Source: Chionis minor (Eukaryota; Chordata; Aves; Charadriiformes; Chionididae). Taken from it: a DNA stretch of 64,000 nt. This document shows positions 26,226-38,458 of this stretch, piece by piece (position 1 is the first letter of the stretch; each line of letters starts with the position of its first letter). The notes under the pieces were generated by a model. The model worked only from the letters and a program-made list of their open reading frames with translations. It ran no database searches and was not told where the DNA came from. The stretch is taken from positions 642,098-706,097 of the forward strand of contig VZSF01010416.1 of assembly GCA_013398295.1 (NCBI GenBank), read 5' to 3'. The position numbers and the translations under genes were made by a program.

Positions 26226-26715
26226 TTACACCATTACTGGAGATTTACAAATGATGTGACAAAATAAACATGTGTTCCACGCATGAGAAAAAGTGCTCCA
26301 TTCAATGATATAACAGCTCCCCTGCTCAAGATAGGTGGTACTTAGGTTTAAATCTGCAGAGCATTGACTTGAGTTGCTGAAATTGTAGACTTTTGGGCTG
26401 AAGCAATCCACATATGCGGGGTCTCTGTACGGCTGGGGAACTGGCATGGTCCTGCCAGCCTACAGAGACAACGGAGCTCCTCCTTTACTGCCCCCGGTGC
26501 TCATGGATCTTACAGCATAATTTACCTTCTTGGTGTTTGAATTCGACATTGTCCTGTACGTTCCACTCTCCCTGCCAGGGTAGATATTTCTGAATGTAAG
26601 AGCAGACGTTGGTAGGGTTCGTGTTGTTGGATTAAACAGCCAACAGGACACAGCAATAGACACAGCAATACAAGTTAAGTAACTAAAAGGAACAAGGCAG
26701 CTGTGTGAAGAGTAT
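26226..26715 (-). other. Exon-like open frame, unrecognised
   Basis: On the minus strand one frame stays open from 26715 down to 26226 apart from a single TAG at 26460-26462. The upstream part encodes a hydrophobic stretch (YLTCIAVSIAVSCWLF) followed by a polar Ser/Thr/Arg-rich segment. A pyrimidine-rich tract ending in AG sits at about 26690-26683, and AAG|GTAAAT, a fair splice donor, at 26526/26525. Together they would define a 157-bp internal exon. I recognise no protein family, and there are no neighbouring exons to support it. It may be chance or a decayed gene piece. Confidence 0.15.
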
Positions 26716-26769
26716 TATTGCCTGAGACAAGTCTTATTTGTGTACAAATGTGAAGATGTCTCCATTGCA

Positions 26770-26850
26770 TATTTCAGATTTTGGCACGCGGCACCTTTAA
26801 GTCAATGGTATGAAAGAGCTCCCATTGGCTTCAGTTGATTTTGGACTTGC
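26770..26850. repeat. Ancient amniote palindromic interspersed repeat relic
   Basis: AGATTTTGG, then TTTAAGTCAATGG and CTCCCATTGGCTTCAG follow each other, the near-inverted arrangement seen also at 3480-3545. This is a relic of the same type of old sauropsid/amniote repeat. The family name is not certain. Confidence 0.5.
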
Positions 26851-26888
26851 AGCATTGGTCTTAGTTGGTTTTGGACTTGCAGTGTTTT
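26829..26888 (+). repeat. 30-bp tandem duplication
   Basis: Two adjacent units of about 30 bp share GTTG(A/G)TTTTGGACTTGCAG. It overlaps the end of the palindromic repeat relic, so the second unit probably arose by local duplication of its edge. Confidence 0.8.
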
Positions 26889-29584
26889 TTCTTAACATCA
26901 GCAGGGTCCGAAAGTCATTGTGCTGAGGAGTTAATGATGTTTTTTTTATCCAGTTGGTTCAGCAGAACCACTAAAGCCTGGAAGCAGCTTGCTTGCTTTC
27001 CCAGACCTCCAAGCACGCAAGGAAGCCCACATTTCAGATGCAGGCTGAGGCAGGTTGTGCTAGGACATGCTCTGAATGGATCAATGATTAGTCTGAAATC
27101 AATTATTAAGTGAAGGCTGTGCCCCATGCGTAACATGGGCACTTTCAGAAGGCTGAAGTGTGGAGCACATAATTCAGCCTGCCCATCCTCAAACTCATGA
27201 TTATTTTTGGTCTTTCCTAACATGTATGTTTCTCGGCCTACCCATATATGATAATGATACCTAGACAGTAATATCAGAAAGGGCTGCCATGCTTGTACAG
27301 ACGTTTGGCAGAGCAGAGGTGAGGGAATGGTATCTACCTTTAACTTCAGTTTGAGCTGTAACATGTACGAGAGATCACTTTGGTCTCCAAGAAGTAACTA
27401 CTGTACTGACTTATGCAATCCATATGTAATTCATTGTAGAATATTATGTAAGTATTAATGCAGGACAATATCTAGCATATCTAATTTAGACACCTAGAAC
27501 TTAGCATTTCAGCTATATTGAAACTTTCATCTTCTGCTTATAGTGTAATTCAAACCTCCAGTGTTAACACTCAAGCGTCTTCTGTTAGTGCAGGGTGGCA
27601 GATCCCTCTGGGTGCCTGCAGAGATCCTTCTACCAAGACTAAGCGTCCACCTCCCTCCTTGCAGGTTCCTTTACAGTATATGTCAATATACTATGAAGAC
27701 ATATCTCCATTCAGGATACAGTTTGTCGAGTCTTCTTTCCACAAAGATTCCCAAACAAAAAAAGCACTGGTAACAATCTTGTGGCCAGAACATTTGTCCC
27801 AGAGGATGGATACAGGTTCTAGGGTTACCTTCAGGAGATCTAACTAACTCTACAGGAAAGAGTTAGTTGGTTAAAAATCAATAAACATTGTCATATTAAA
27901 ATGAGTTTGCTGTGCTTAAGACTATTATTAATGGCTCAGGAGTCTCCAAGGCTTTAGGTAGCTGTGGCTGCCTGATCACAGCAGAGTTCTAGGTGGCAGA
28001 TAGGTATATGTCCATAGACAAAATACTTCTGAGCCATGTTGTCATCTAATTCTGGAGTCTGGAAAACTTACAGGACAACGAAGATGGTAATTAAGAGCTA
28101 GACACTAATGAATTTGCAAGTTCTGAAAAGTAGGTGGATTACATAGTGGATTTTACTGTGTAAATTTTACATAACCAAATCCCAATTTTAGAGGATTTAA
28201 GCCTGAATGGTTCCTAGCCTTCCATCTTTCTTCCCAGCTAACTCTTCATTATTTTGTGGTCTTCAGTGTCACAGAATCTAAATACCTGCTACTCTAAACG
28301 TTCAACAATGTAGCTGTTGTACATGTAATATGACTTCAGTGTCTGCCTCATAAAAATAGAGAATACGAACAGGCAAAACACTACCTTGAAAACACACCCA
28401 ACCACGTAAGAGGCAGAGAGTAGATATGAATTCCAGTTTACTTCCTCACTTCGCCCTCTATAATGGACCAAGCCAAAAGCTTTCAATCCAAACAGCCCTG
28501 AACTGTGAGGAAGTTCGTATCCAAACTCTTACTCGCCAGGCCATTTCGGATTATTTTTATTGCCTCATTAAATTTATTATGCTGAGCCGTTTCTAGTGAC
28601 CTCATTAACTCTCTGCAAAGCGTTTGTCACATACAATCCTTAACAGATGTCTGATTTCAAGCATTGAGAAGTCAGTCATCTGGCCCTTTCCTCAGATCCT
28701 TAGCTCTCCAATCCTATGCTCTACTCTCTGCAAAAGGATTTCATTTTGATGATGCTGTATTACTGGGAAATTTGCTGCTGTCCTGCTTGGGCCAGTATTT
28801 ATGCCTTCATCCTCTAGCTATGTCCCACATATTTCTTCTCATCTGCCTTGTTTCCTTTTGCAGTGATCCAGATGGGTTGTATACCAGAATTGCACTCTCT
28901 CCTGTGGAGAATTTCTTCTGGCTTCTGGAGTCAACAAGGGTTTGCAATGCACCGTTGGGGTTAGGCTGTAAAAACCCTCTATTATGTGTGCAGCTGGTCT
29001 CAGAAAGCAGATTTTACTTTGTTCTTTCTTTATCCATGATTTAAATGGGGTGGATAGCATGATTATTAAATGCTGGGGTTCCGGACCACAGCCTTGAAGG
29101 ACTGTCAAAAGGATTTTGAGTCACTCTGCAGCTGAGAGCAGGATGTGGGACTAACAGGATCGACAAGGAAGGAAGGAAGCTACCATGTGAACCTGAGAGT
29201 CAGCCAGGTCTCCTACAACTGGCTTACCGGGTAGGCAACATGCAATGCCAGACATCTGGGGATGAGCACAAGTCGAGAGTTGTTTTTGGAAGAACATATG
29301 GATTCTGCAGTCATACCCGTTCCCAGTCAAGAGGTGCAGACGTTGCCCCAGCAGGTTGCATCCTATGCATTGACATAAGAAGAACCATGTGCAGGCAGGC
29401 CAAAGGTCCACCCCCCTGTTCAAAGTCAGCCTACACTGAATATCCAGGATAATAGTCCAGGGGGTTTATGTAGGGATATTTCCACAGAATATGCCACAGG
29501 CTTTGGCATGATATGGTTCAGGTGACTTCCTATGTTGGAGTACTTAAATTTTCTTAATAGATTGGGCTTTTCCCCCAAAAGAAC
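26889..29584. other. Unique non-coding DNA
   Basis: No recognisable exon or repeat. Frames such as 26915-27364 (minus, 149 codons) and 28664-29044 (plus, 126 codons) show no known domain and no supporting splice context that I can identify. Confidence 0.6.
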
Positions 29585-29880
29585 TTTTTGAGCTCTTGCA
29601 AGCCTTTACTTTCCACGGTCTCCTGTGGCAAGCATTTCCACAGTTTAACTACGTGCTATATGAAGAACCAACTTTTTTTTAAACTTTGTCTTCAACTTTT
29701 CTGTTTGTCTTATTATTTCCCATTCTTGTGTTGGAAGACAGTTAATAATTATTCTGTTTTCTTCTTCTGCAGGTCAGTCATGATTTTACAGACTTCTATT
29801 CTTCCTCAGTGATCTCTTTTCACGTTGCTTGTGTATCGATTTGCCATCTTACTTCTGGTGGGCTGAGAACCATAACAGGC
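29585..29880 (-). mobile_element. Ancient CR1/L3-type LINE fragment
   Basis: Read on the plus strand, the order CTCCTGTGGCAAGCATTTCC, TTAACTACGTGCTATATGAAGAA, ATTCTTGTGTTGGAAG, TCAGTCATGATTTTACAGAC and CTATTCTTCCTCAGTGATCT corresponds to the reverse complement of the ORF2 3' region of the old CR1/L3 group widespread in turtles, crocodilians and birds. Many substitutions and stops show great age. The 3' terminus is not preserved. Confidence 0.65.
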
Positions 29881-30224
29881 TGAAGATCAGGGAGATTTTT
29901 CTGTAGTTTGAGGAGGAAAGTAGAAACAGGAGTTGGGGAGGAACCTGGACAGCAGTGTTTAGGTTAAATGTTTTGTTGTTAGGGTGGTAAAACTTTTTCT
30001 TGAAAAAGTATCTAGTTTTGCAGCTTAGATTTGCTAAGTTTCAGAAGCTATAAGCATATAAAAAGGGGAGGACAGACATTTATGCAAACCTTCCATTTCC
30101 ACATAAAACTTAAGCCCATTTCTCCTCTTGCCTTTCATAAAAGTTGGTTTGTAATGTGGTGTTAAATTGAATTATTGCAGCGATTAGAAGGTGAGATAGG
30201 TCCAGTTCTCAGTTCTTCTCACTT

Positions 30225-30305
30225 CTTGGTTTTATAGAGGTGTAGCTTTCCTGGATTTATATCTGATTTACACCAGGACAGATGGGACGAAAGTTGGGCC
30301 TATTG
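30225..30305. repeat. Ancient amniote repeat motif
   Basis: AGGTGTAGCTTTCCTGGATT, then CTGATTTACACCAGG, GATGGGACGAAAG and TTGGGCC follow the layout of an old sauropsid repeat with the recurring phrase 'CTGATTTACACCAG...GAATC.GGCCC'. Only this core is recognisable. Family assignment needs a repeat library. Confidence 0.45.
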
Positions 30306-33300
30306 TTTTTACACTCTGCTTTTGACAGTGCTGAGAATCTTCATGCTATAAAAGTGTCCGTGCTGTGCCGTCTTCCATCTGTATTGCATATATTGTATCT
30401 GTCATGCTGGTTAGGAAGTGCTGATATTTTTGGCAAGCTTTCCTTCTTGTACAACTCCACATATAGCATCACAGCATAAAAAACAGCAATGGATGGGAAA
30501 AAATATCTGACTCATGGGAAATTCACATACTTGTTTTATCCCATGTCAGAGTGGAAGAGAAGAGTACCAAATTTCCTCCAGTGGAATGAAAGGTGTTATC
30601 AGATTTCAGTGAGTTCTCTTCCAAATGTAAGGAGTATCCTGAGGCACTGGGACGCTTCAGTCATAGGAGGCTTGGATTCATTTTCTATAACTGTTGTTGT
30701 CTAAAATGAATGAAAGGGAGGAATGAGCCTGTCTAGAGTGCAAGTCATTTCATCCTAAACAGCACATCTCAGATACAACAGATCACTGCATGTTTGGAGA
30801 TACTTCGCTCTCAGAACTGACTAGATAAGGAACCCAGACATGTCATATGACTAACTGGTTGCCTTTTAGGCAACTAAAACTAGAAAAAAACCCCAAAACA
30901 ACCTTCAAATATTTTTCTGGAGATAATGTTCAGCTCAGGAGAAGGCAAGGTCACAACAAATTCAGAACTCTAACTTCCATGAGGAACACCCTGGCTGATA
31001 GAGAGTGCATGGGAAAAAAGTCCTTTAAAAATCACACATTTCCAGGGAAGACTTTTGAATGAGATGACACCCTGCCTTCTTATGGGAAAATTTTTCACTC
31101 AGAAATTAAGAAACAGCTTCAAAAAGTTAAAAAAATAGTAGCAAGTTGTTTGCTAATGAAGCGTACAAGTGGTAGCTGATAGATTGAAAGCCATAATATT
31201 CTCAGCTTCCATAGCCAAGATTTATGAGCAGCTTTTCTTTCACACTGGCACTGGCTTTACGCACGCAAAATTTAGACATCCAATCTAAGCAATGTTTGAG
31301 CTCCTTCCATGCTCAATGTAGAGACACAGGCACCTCTAGAGAGGGGCTCATCTCATTGATTTCATATCTGTGTTAAAATCTGAGGAATTTGGATGGCTGT
31401 GAGTAAGGAAGATGCATCTCACAATGTATTTGCACCATTTTAACTCCACTAAAATACTTGAGTCATTCCTACCATCAGTTTATAAAGATGGTATGAATGG
31501 ATAAGCTACCTAGCAGAAGATGTGTCTCCTACCCTCAGAAGAGGCAGGGAACTGCTCTTTATCTGCAAAGATTTTCCCACAAATGAAGAGGTCCATGGAG
31601 AGGCAGAATGAAGGAGACCTAGAAAGGTTCCTGATTAGATCCACTAACTGCAGCTGATAGAAATGTCTTAAAATATAATACATCAACATTACTATGTTAA
31701 AAAACAGCTTCTGGCTCCAGACATGGTGTAGTCTTTAATTTCACTGGGTCAAATACGGGTGGCTTTTCATGTGACAACAACAGGCTACACTTAAACATAT
31801 TTTCCAGCCGAATTTCAAGCCTTTGTTTCAAAACAGATTCACTAGGAGTATGGAGAAAGAAGAATGACTTCAGTTCAAATAATGAATGTCTGGCAAGGTC
31901 AACAGCAACTGGCTAGTGAGAATTGTGATGGGAAACGCCGTGTGATTTTCATAGCGGCACTGATGGTGGTAGCAGTCTGGAGGCTGGCCAGTGTGTCTTG
32001 GTGGCTGTGAAGTTTCACTGACCCTACGCACCAACCTCTGTGTCTAAAGCCTCCTAGCATGGGGTGAAGGGAGGTGGCAGGAGGGGGATGCTGCAAATTT
32101 GTCGACTCATTTGTAGTATGCTAAAGGGGAGAACAGCAGTAAGGTAGGCATCTGAGAAAATAAACAATAAAGCAGGCTGGCATTTGCCCCAAAACACTGC
32201 GTCGTGGTGCCAGAAGTAGAAACAGGGATCCAATCTTAGATTGGGTATCTAAGACAGACCCCGAGAGCGTTGTTGATCCTTAAAAGTGTGTGCCACACCA
32301 TGTGCCCCCGTTTTATTAGCATGCTAAGGAGGGACATGCAGGAGCTTGTGTCCTTGCGAGATGAGTTTTCAGTAAACACTGATTGCTACCCTATGACTGA
32401 GATTAAGAGTTTTCACCCTCAGTGACCCATAAACACATACCCCAGGACCTTTCCCCAGAGAATTTCAAATGACTTTACCGACTGACTTAAGTAAAAGGGC
32501 AAAGAGGCCTTATGCCTTCAAACCCTGTGAATGTATTTTCTATCCGAAGTAGAAAGTTCAGGCGCTGTTTATCCTGTTCTGCCCAGGGCTTGCTCTTTTT
32601 GTTTTGCACTGAATTTCTTTCCTGTTAGACATTGTTCGCAAGCCAAAGTTTTCTTTGGAACGCCAAATGGGAAAGGACCACCTGGGTTAGGAATTCCTGT
32701 CCTCTGGAACTGCAGGCTGCTGTGCCAGTTTCATCATTTTTTTTTCTCAGGAAAGAAGAATGTAGCACTGGCTGGGAAATGTGTAGAAATCCTCTTCCCT
32801 TTTGCTACTAGTTGTGGATGGACACAGAAGGGAACCTCCTTCCAAAACAAGATATATTGTACTGTAATGGTCAAAGTTATTTGACCTATTGACCCTACTC
32901 CTACCAGTATCAGGAGGTGGCAATAAATAAGTTAACAGTAGATCCACCTAATCATGGCAAGGCTGGGAGGTAAGTCCTAGCAAAGGCAACAGGGTCAGTC
33001 TGATATTCCACCACAGTCCTCTGTAATCCCAAGGAAAGAAGGTGGGTGTGAGGGAAGAGGTCTATGGCACTGTGTCATCCTGCGGGCCACTCCTGGTGGG
33101 CATACGGAGAGGGAGCAAGGTGCCCATGTGAGCTGCCATGGTCATGTCTGTGTCTTGTCAGAGCCAAGGAGTGAGGCCACAGCACAGGCATGTCAAACAC
33201 ATTGTCAGAAGGCGCTGAAGTGGCTGGGTTTATTTTAATCTGGAAATGTGGCCCTTGCTGCCTTTTATGATGTGCCAGTCTAAGCTGCCTCTGGCAGCTG

Positions 33301-34351
33301 TGAGAATATTGGTTTTGGCAGACAGCTGCAAGGAGCAGCAGACTGGAAGGAGTCAGCAGCAAATGTGATAAAAGGGGAAAGTTGCTGACGCCAGGAGGAA
33401 AAGCACAAGGTCCTGCTGATTACCAGAAACCCTTCAGGAGCTGTGAGGAAGAGGAGGTCTCCTCTGACACTGGGATGGATGGACAGAAAATGGCTAGTCC
33501 TCTCCCCTTGACTTCAGTTGAATTGCCCCACTGCACATGTGAGATGTCCCAACTGGCTGGAGGGGAAGGATGCTCCGACGGAGAAGGGCAGAACTGATGG
33601 GAGATGCCAGGGAAAAATTTCTCTGTCTACCTGGCATTTGGCTGAATTGATCCTCTTTGATAAAAAGGACTAGGACCTGCCCTCCAATAAAACACACGGA
33701 TCTGTGGGAGCTGCAGATGTCCAACCTAAAGGCTGAACCATGTATGTAACCTAGTCAGCGCTATATTAACAGGTCCAGCATTTCCCAGCACTAGAGTTTT
33801 GTTGCAAACCCCCACCCCCCGCCCCCATCTCTGTCTTGCAATTACAACCCTCCTCTGTGGTTTCAGGGATGGGGTTATTTTTGCCAACGAGATAACAAGC
33901 TCTTTGGGACCATGAATTTTTAAATGTGTTTTGTGCTCACGAGGAGGGTGGGATCTGCAAAAGGTCCCAAGCCCTTGTGAATGTTAAACAGTGATGATAG
34001 TAATATGAATGTCAGTGAAATTCCCACAGTTCCTCCTCTAACCAGCAGGCTGTAAGGAGAAGGCTCATGAGAGATCTCTGAGAGTGGATCCCTGGAAGGA
34101 GGAACAGTTTAGATGCCAACTTGACGATACAACCTTCTTTTTTGTCATTGCCGTTTCCAATTACATCCAGAAATGAAAGGAGATGTTTTTTGAGTTACCC
34201 TGCAGCTCAGATCACCACAGGACAGGAGGTTTTGATGCGGTGGGTACAGTGCACAAGGCCACCAGCTGCAAAGGGATATTCCCAGGCAGTATTGCTACTG
34301 ATGCAATGAAAGGGAACACAACAACCATGAGGCAGGACCAGGATTCTTCAG

Positions 34352-34369
34352 AAAAAAAAAAAAAAAAAA
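34352..34369. repeat. Poly-A tract
   Basis: Eighteen A in a row. The DNA before it does not resemble a processed mRNA copy or SINE. Confidence 0.9.
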
Positions 34370-34858
34370 TTAAAGGGCTGGGTTGGTTTGTTCGTTTGGC
34401 TTTTTCCCAAGGCCTGAGATGCTCTTTTTCAACAGGATTTATTTTTAGTATAAACATGAAAGACTTCTGTTTAGGAGAGTTATATCCAACAAAGCCAAGT
34501 GCTTAGCTGAAGGACTGCTTACCCCACGCCTGCCTGGTTTGTGCTTGGTGCCCAATGCCTGCGTGAACACAGCAGTGAAGGGCAGCAACTGCCCACAAGC
34601 TCACCGTAGCCTGCCCTGGGTGTTACCAGTCCCTTATCCTTTTTTGAACTACAGTAAGCAGTGGAAAAGGTGAACTGATAAGTATTTTAGCATTATTCAA
34701 AAATAAACAAAGGACGGAATCTCCTTTGCTGTCAGCACGCCCTGCAGAGGGGCAAGAAAATGCAGATTGTCACAGCGACCCTGCTGTGGATGGTCCCCTG
34801 CACAACAAGGAGAGACTTCAACCAGGTTTCTCCTGGATGGACGCCAGTTTAGGGTTTG

Positions 34859-34891
34859 ACTAAACCAGGTCTAAACCAGGACTAAACCAGG
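34859..34891 (+). repeat. 11-bp x 3 minisatellite
   Basis: Three head-to-tail units of (A/T)CTAAACCAGG, identical except for the first base of the middle unit. The near identity indicates recent slippage or expansion. Confidence 0.9.
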
Positions 34892-35872
34892 ATACTTTGC
34901 CCTGAACTCCATGGGTGTCCTTTTAAGACACAGTGGCTCAATTTTGCTTTCTATTGCATTTCGTATTTCTGATCAGGGCCAGCAAGAGAGAGCTCCGGAG
35001 GAATCATCTGAAATGCTGTTCTTCTAATTTCAGCACACGGAAAAGTAAAAAAAAAAATTGGGAATAGAAGCTTTTTGTTGGGATACTTCTAGCTCAACTC
35101 TGCAAACTGAAGAAGGGGAGAGCCAGATAAGTCTCTGCAGCATATATAGCTTATCTGAAGTAAAAGCACACTCTGAACCAATCTGAGATATGCCTGTGAC
35201 TAGCTTCCAGAGAGGAATTTACAAGCCTGGAACAGTTTATCACCAACACAGCTTTCCAAGAAGTAAATGTAGGAATAAATATTTACCTTCTTTCTCAAAT
35301 CTCCATACTAAGACTTGTGCTGAAATAATTATATTCCCTTTTAAGTTGTATTTATTCAGAGATCTATGTGGCATGAAAAGGCAGCCCAGATTTATGTAAT
35401 AGACACCTTGTGGTGTTGTATACAGAGGAACGCCATAAATGTTAGTCACCCCTGGCGTGTTAGATCTGTCACTTCATGGTGATTCTGGGAAGTGTATTTA
35501 GGAATATAATAGATGTGGTAAAGTTTGTTGCTTATGATACTAGATCAGAGTAGTTTAGAATTTTGTATTGCTGAGTTGTTTGCTAATGACCCAGATGGAA
35601 ATAGCATTCATATCACAAGTTAAAGACCTGGTTGGTGGTTTTCATATAGTTAGGCACACTTGCCAGGCATCCTTTTTTCCCAACAATTTCAGATTTTCAA
35701 ACAGTTGATTTTAAGAAAATAGAAATCACTATTTTGACCTGACAAGAAAACAAGCCAATATTTTTCAAAGGCAACCAACTTCCTGAGAAGTTTCCTGTAT
35801 CTCAGTGATGTTTTGCTTATAGATAGACCTCATTCTAACATTTTGTCATTATAATTCTTTTTGAAAATAAAA

Positions 35873-35940
35873 GAAAAACAAACAAACAAACAAATCTCAA
35901 ACCAAAGCTGAGCAAAGAGAAGAAAAAGAAAAAAAAAAAG
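35873..35940. repeat. (CAAA)n and A-rich low-complexity stretch
   Basis: About five AAAC/CAAA units up to about 35894, followed by A/G-rich sequence with a poly-A run near 35930. Confidence 0.85.
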
Positions 35941-36274
35941 CGCCTTTCACGCCAATGATCAGCTTGAGCTGACTATTGTTACTTAATCTCTCCATATTAC
36001 AATGTAGAGCCCTGATGTCTATGGGTGAACTGATGTTATGTCAGTAACTTCTGATGATCTGGTTCATGGCATGCTGTTGTTCGGGGGCAAAACAGCAATG
36101 TCACACCACCTCAAGTCTGAATTGTGCCAAATGGTACACATGCAGCTCGAGAAAAATCATTGCAGCTGCAAAGGTAAAATCAAGAAGGTGGCAGAAAGAA
36201 GACCGGATGATGGTGGCAACATAAAAGAGTCCAGTGGAAAAATGACAAAGATGATGAGAAGGACCCAAAATAGA

Positions 36275-36620
36275 ACTTCTGTGGAAAAGATTGACAGAAC
36301 TTGGATTGTTTAGTCTAGAAAAAAGACAACTGTGAGACAGTCATGATAACAGTCTTCAAATATGTTAAAGACTGCCGCAAAGAGGGAGGTAATGAACTCT
36401 TCTCAATATCCACAAGGGATAAGGCAAGAAGTAATGGGCTTAAATTGCAGTAGTGGTGGTTTGGGTTAGACAGGAGGAAAAACTTTTTAAGGCAAAGGAA
36501 AAAAACCACAGGGATAGATTGCCTGGGAAGGGTTTGGAGTCTTTGCCGCTGTAGGACTTTAAAAGCAGGATGGAGGAAGGTAACGGTTGGAAACATCTCT
36601 CGAGGTCTTTAGCTCTATAG
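36275..36620 (+). mobile_element. Ancient CR1-family LINE fragment
   Basis: Plus-strand similarity to the ORF2 C-terminal region is clear in nucleotide blocks: GGATTGTTTAGTCTAGAAAA, ATGATAACAGTCTTCAAATA, GATAAGGCAAGAAGTAATGG and GGTTAGACAGGAGGAAAAAC, then a degraded tail with GGTAACGGTTGGAAACATCT. The reading frame is interrupted by many stops and the octamer 3' end is gone. It is clearly older than the copies at 38.5 and 57.2 kb. Confidence 0.8.
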
Positions 36621-36629
36621 CAGGCTTTA

Positions 36630-36760
36630 TGATTTTCCTGGTAGAGAACTTAAGCACAGAAAATTGAAGCTACTTGCTGACAGCACAATGGGTAACTTAG
36701 AGCAGGAGTAGAAATCAAATATCCTGAGTTTATCAGCTTACTGAACAAAGAAAGAACAGT
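36630..36760 (-). mobile_element. MIR SINE relic
   Basis: The plus strand reads GCACAGAAAATTGAAGCTAC, TTGCTGACAGCACAATGGGT and AGAGCAGGAGTAGAAATCAA, then ATCCTGAG. This matches the reverse of the MIR core (tract normally read as ACTTGCCCAAGGTCACACAG...GAGCAGGAATAGAACCCAGG). It is highly diverged and inactive. It directly follows the CR1 relic. Confidence 0.6.
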
Positions 36761-38458
36761 GTCAGGGAATAATATTAAAAATAAATAATGACCCAACTGC
36801 ATGGTATCAAATAAAAAAACAAATCAAAATTGATCCACGTGTTTTCATTTTGAAGATTTAGGAAGTTTACTCACATGTGCTCTTAAGGAAAACTGGCCAA
36901 AACCCCAAAATTTCTAGTCTGCAAAGAATTCAAATATTTTGAAATGTCTTTATTGAGAATCAACTTCAAGATAATATGTTCTGTTCAATGCTGAAACATA
37001 ATGTTAAGTATGAAAGGATGCACACATTAATGTACTGTAATAACTGATGTGTACTATGTGTTCAAACAGCAAATGACAACATTATCACTGATGCATAACG
37101 TTTTAGCCTTTAAAGAACAAAAGGAAAGAAATCAAAATGATTCGTTGTTATTCCTCTCATGCCAAAAATGTAGTTGTTAGTATCAGAATGCTTTGCTGAG
37201 CCAAGCTGGATTCAAATTTGCCTATTTTTAAGATGAAACTATGCGCTAACTTTTTTTGAGCAGCTCTGTTCGTGTATTTTCCATTATTTCCATTTTCTTT
37301 CTCTGCTAGAATAAAGGCAGAAGGGCCAGAAAAAAACACAGAGAAAAGCTGCTCTAACTGGAAGCTGGGTTACCTGATATAACCCCAAAGGACCTGATCC
37401 CTTCACATTTCCAGTCAGTGAAATTACTGAGTTGTCATCTGTTTATTTTTATGTCAACCTGTTCGACACGATGAAGTCAGCTTACCCCTCTGAAAAGGCA
37501 AAGAACTGTGCTGGTATCTGCTAAACATTCACTTTCTAAAACACGTGCAGGAAACATAACAATATGAGCAGAAATGCCTGCATGTGGATGGCTCACTCGT
37601 GTTTACCTGGGAGAGTTTCATGTTGCCCATGTCTGTAGTATCTTGTCCTTCACAGAGAATGACAGAAAAGCAGATGCACTATAAGAGTAGCATTTTATCT
37701 TACTGTGTTTTATCTGTCCACCTCCTCGCCCAGATGAGAGAGACCATTAAAAGCCTAATTTAGGAGAGATACTTTGAGTCATATACCAAGGAGTGATAAG
37801 TGCTGAGGTTAGTAAAAAAGATCCAGAGGTTCGCAATGTGTGCAGGGCCAGGCACTCTAATGTAGACTGCAAGAGTGAGAGAGCCTGAGGACCAAGACTA
37901 GAGATGTCCTGCCTGGATAGTGCCTGGAGAAAACCTGCCGTGACTTTGCTCACACAGTAGCTATTTTGCAAAATAATTGCATTGCTCAACCGGCACCTTC
38001 CCCAGCCATTAAATCCACTTCAAAATGGTTCCATTATAAGACACGTACCCCACATGTGGCACAAAGTGTACAACATGCGCAAGTCCTATGTTGCTGTTAT
38101 TGCTTCAAGGGTCTGACTGGCATATTGTCAAACATTTTACAATCTAACAAGTTGCCAAATATCTTCTAATTAAACAAACGGTTCCTTGCATAATGCCAAA
38201 CAATTAAACAGGTTTACAGTTTTTAATCTAACACTGCATCTGGTTCAAAGGTCTGTTTTAAATATCAAAGTCTTCTGATCATCCAATGGCAGCTGACAGC
38301 TGCTGATGGGGCATTTCACCCATCCATACTGCAGTGTCTGGAGAATTCATGTTTCTTCTATTTTTTTCCCGCTTCAGTGTATTCATGGCAAGTTGTGCAC
38401 AAAACCTTTTATCGCCATGGCTAGGTTTGGGGAGTCACCTGTGATGCCCAAGATAAAG
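36761..38458. other. Unique non-coding DNA
   Basis: AT-rich sequence up to the CR1 copy at 38497. No exon, RNA or further repeat is recognised. Confidence 0.6.

Larger units (their letters stand above)
29881..36274. other. Mostly unique non-coding DNA
   Basis: No gene is recognised. Small features inside are listed separately: an old repeat motif at 30230, an 11-bp triplet tandem at 34859, homopolymer and CAAA repeats. Near 32166-32222 a polyadenylation signal is followed by a retroviral primer-binding-site-like word, discussed under findings. Confidence 0.6.

Noticed and set aside
33809..33827. C-rich tract as a possible i-motif or minus-strand quadruplex
   Set aside because: Only three C-tracts (5, 6, 5) are present, one short of the usual four.
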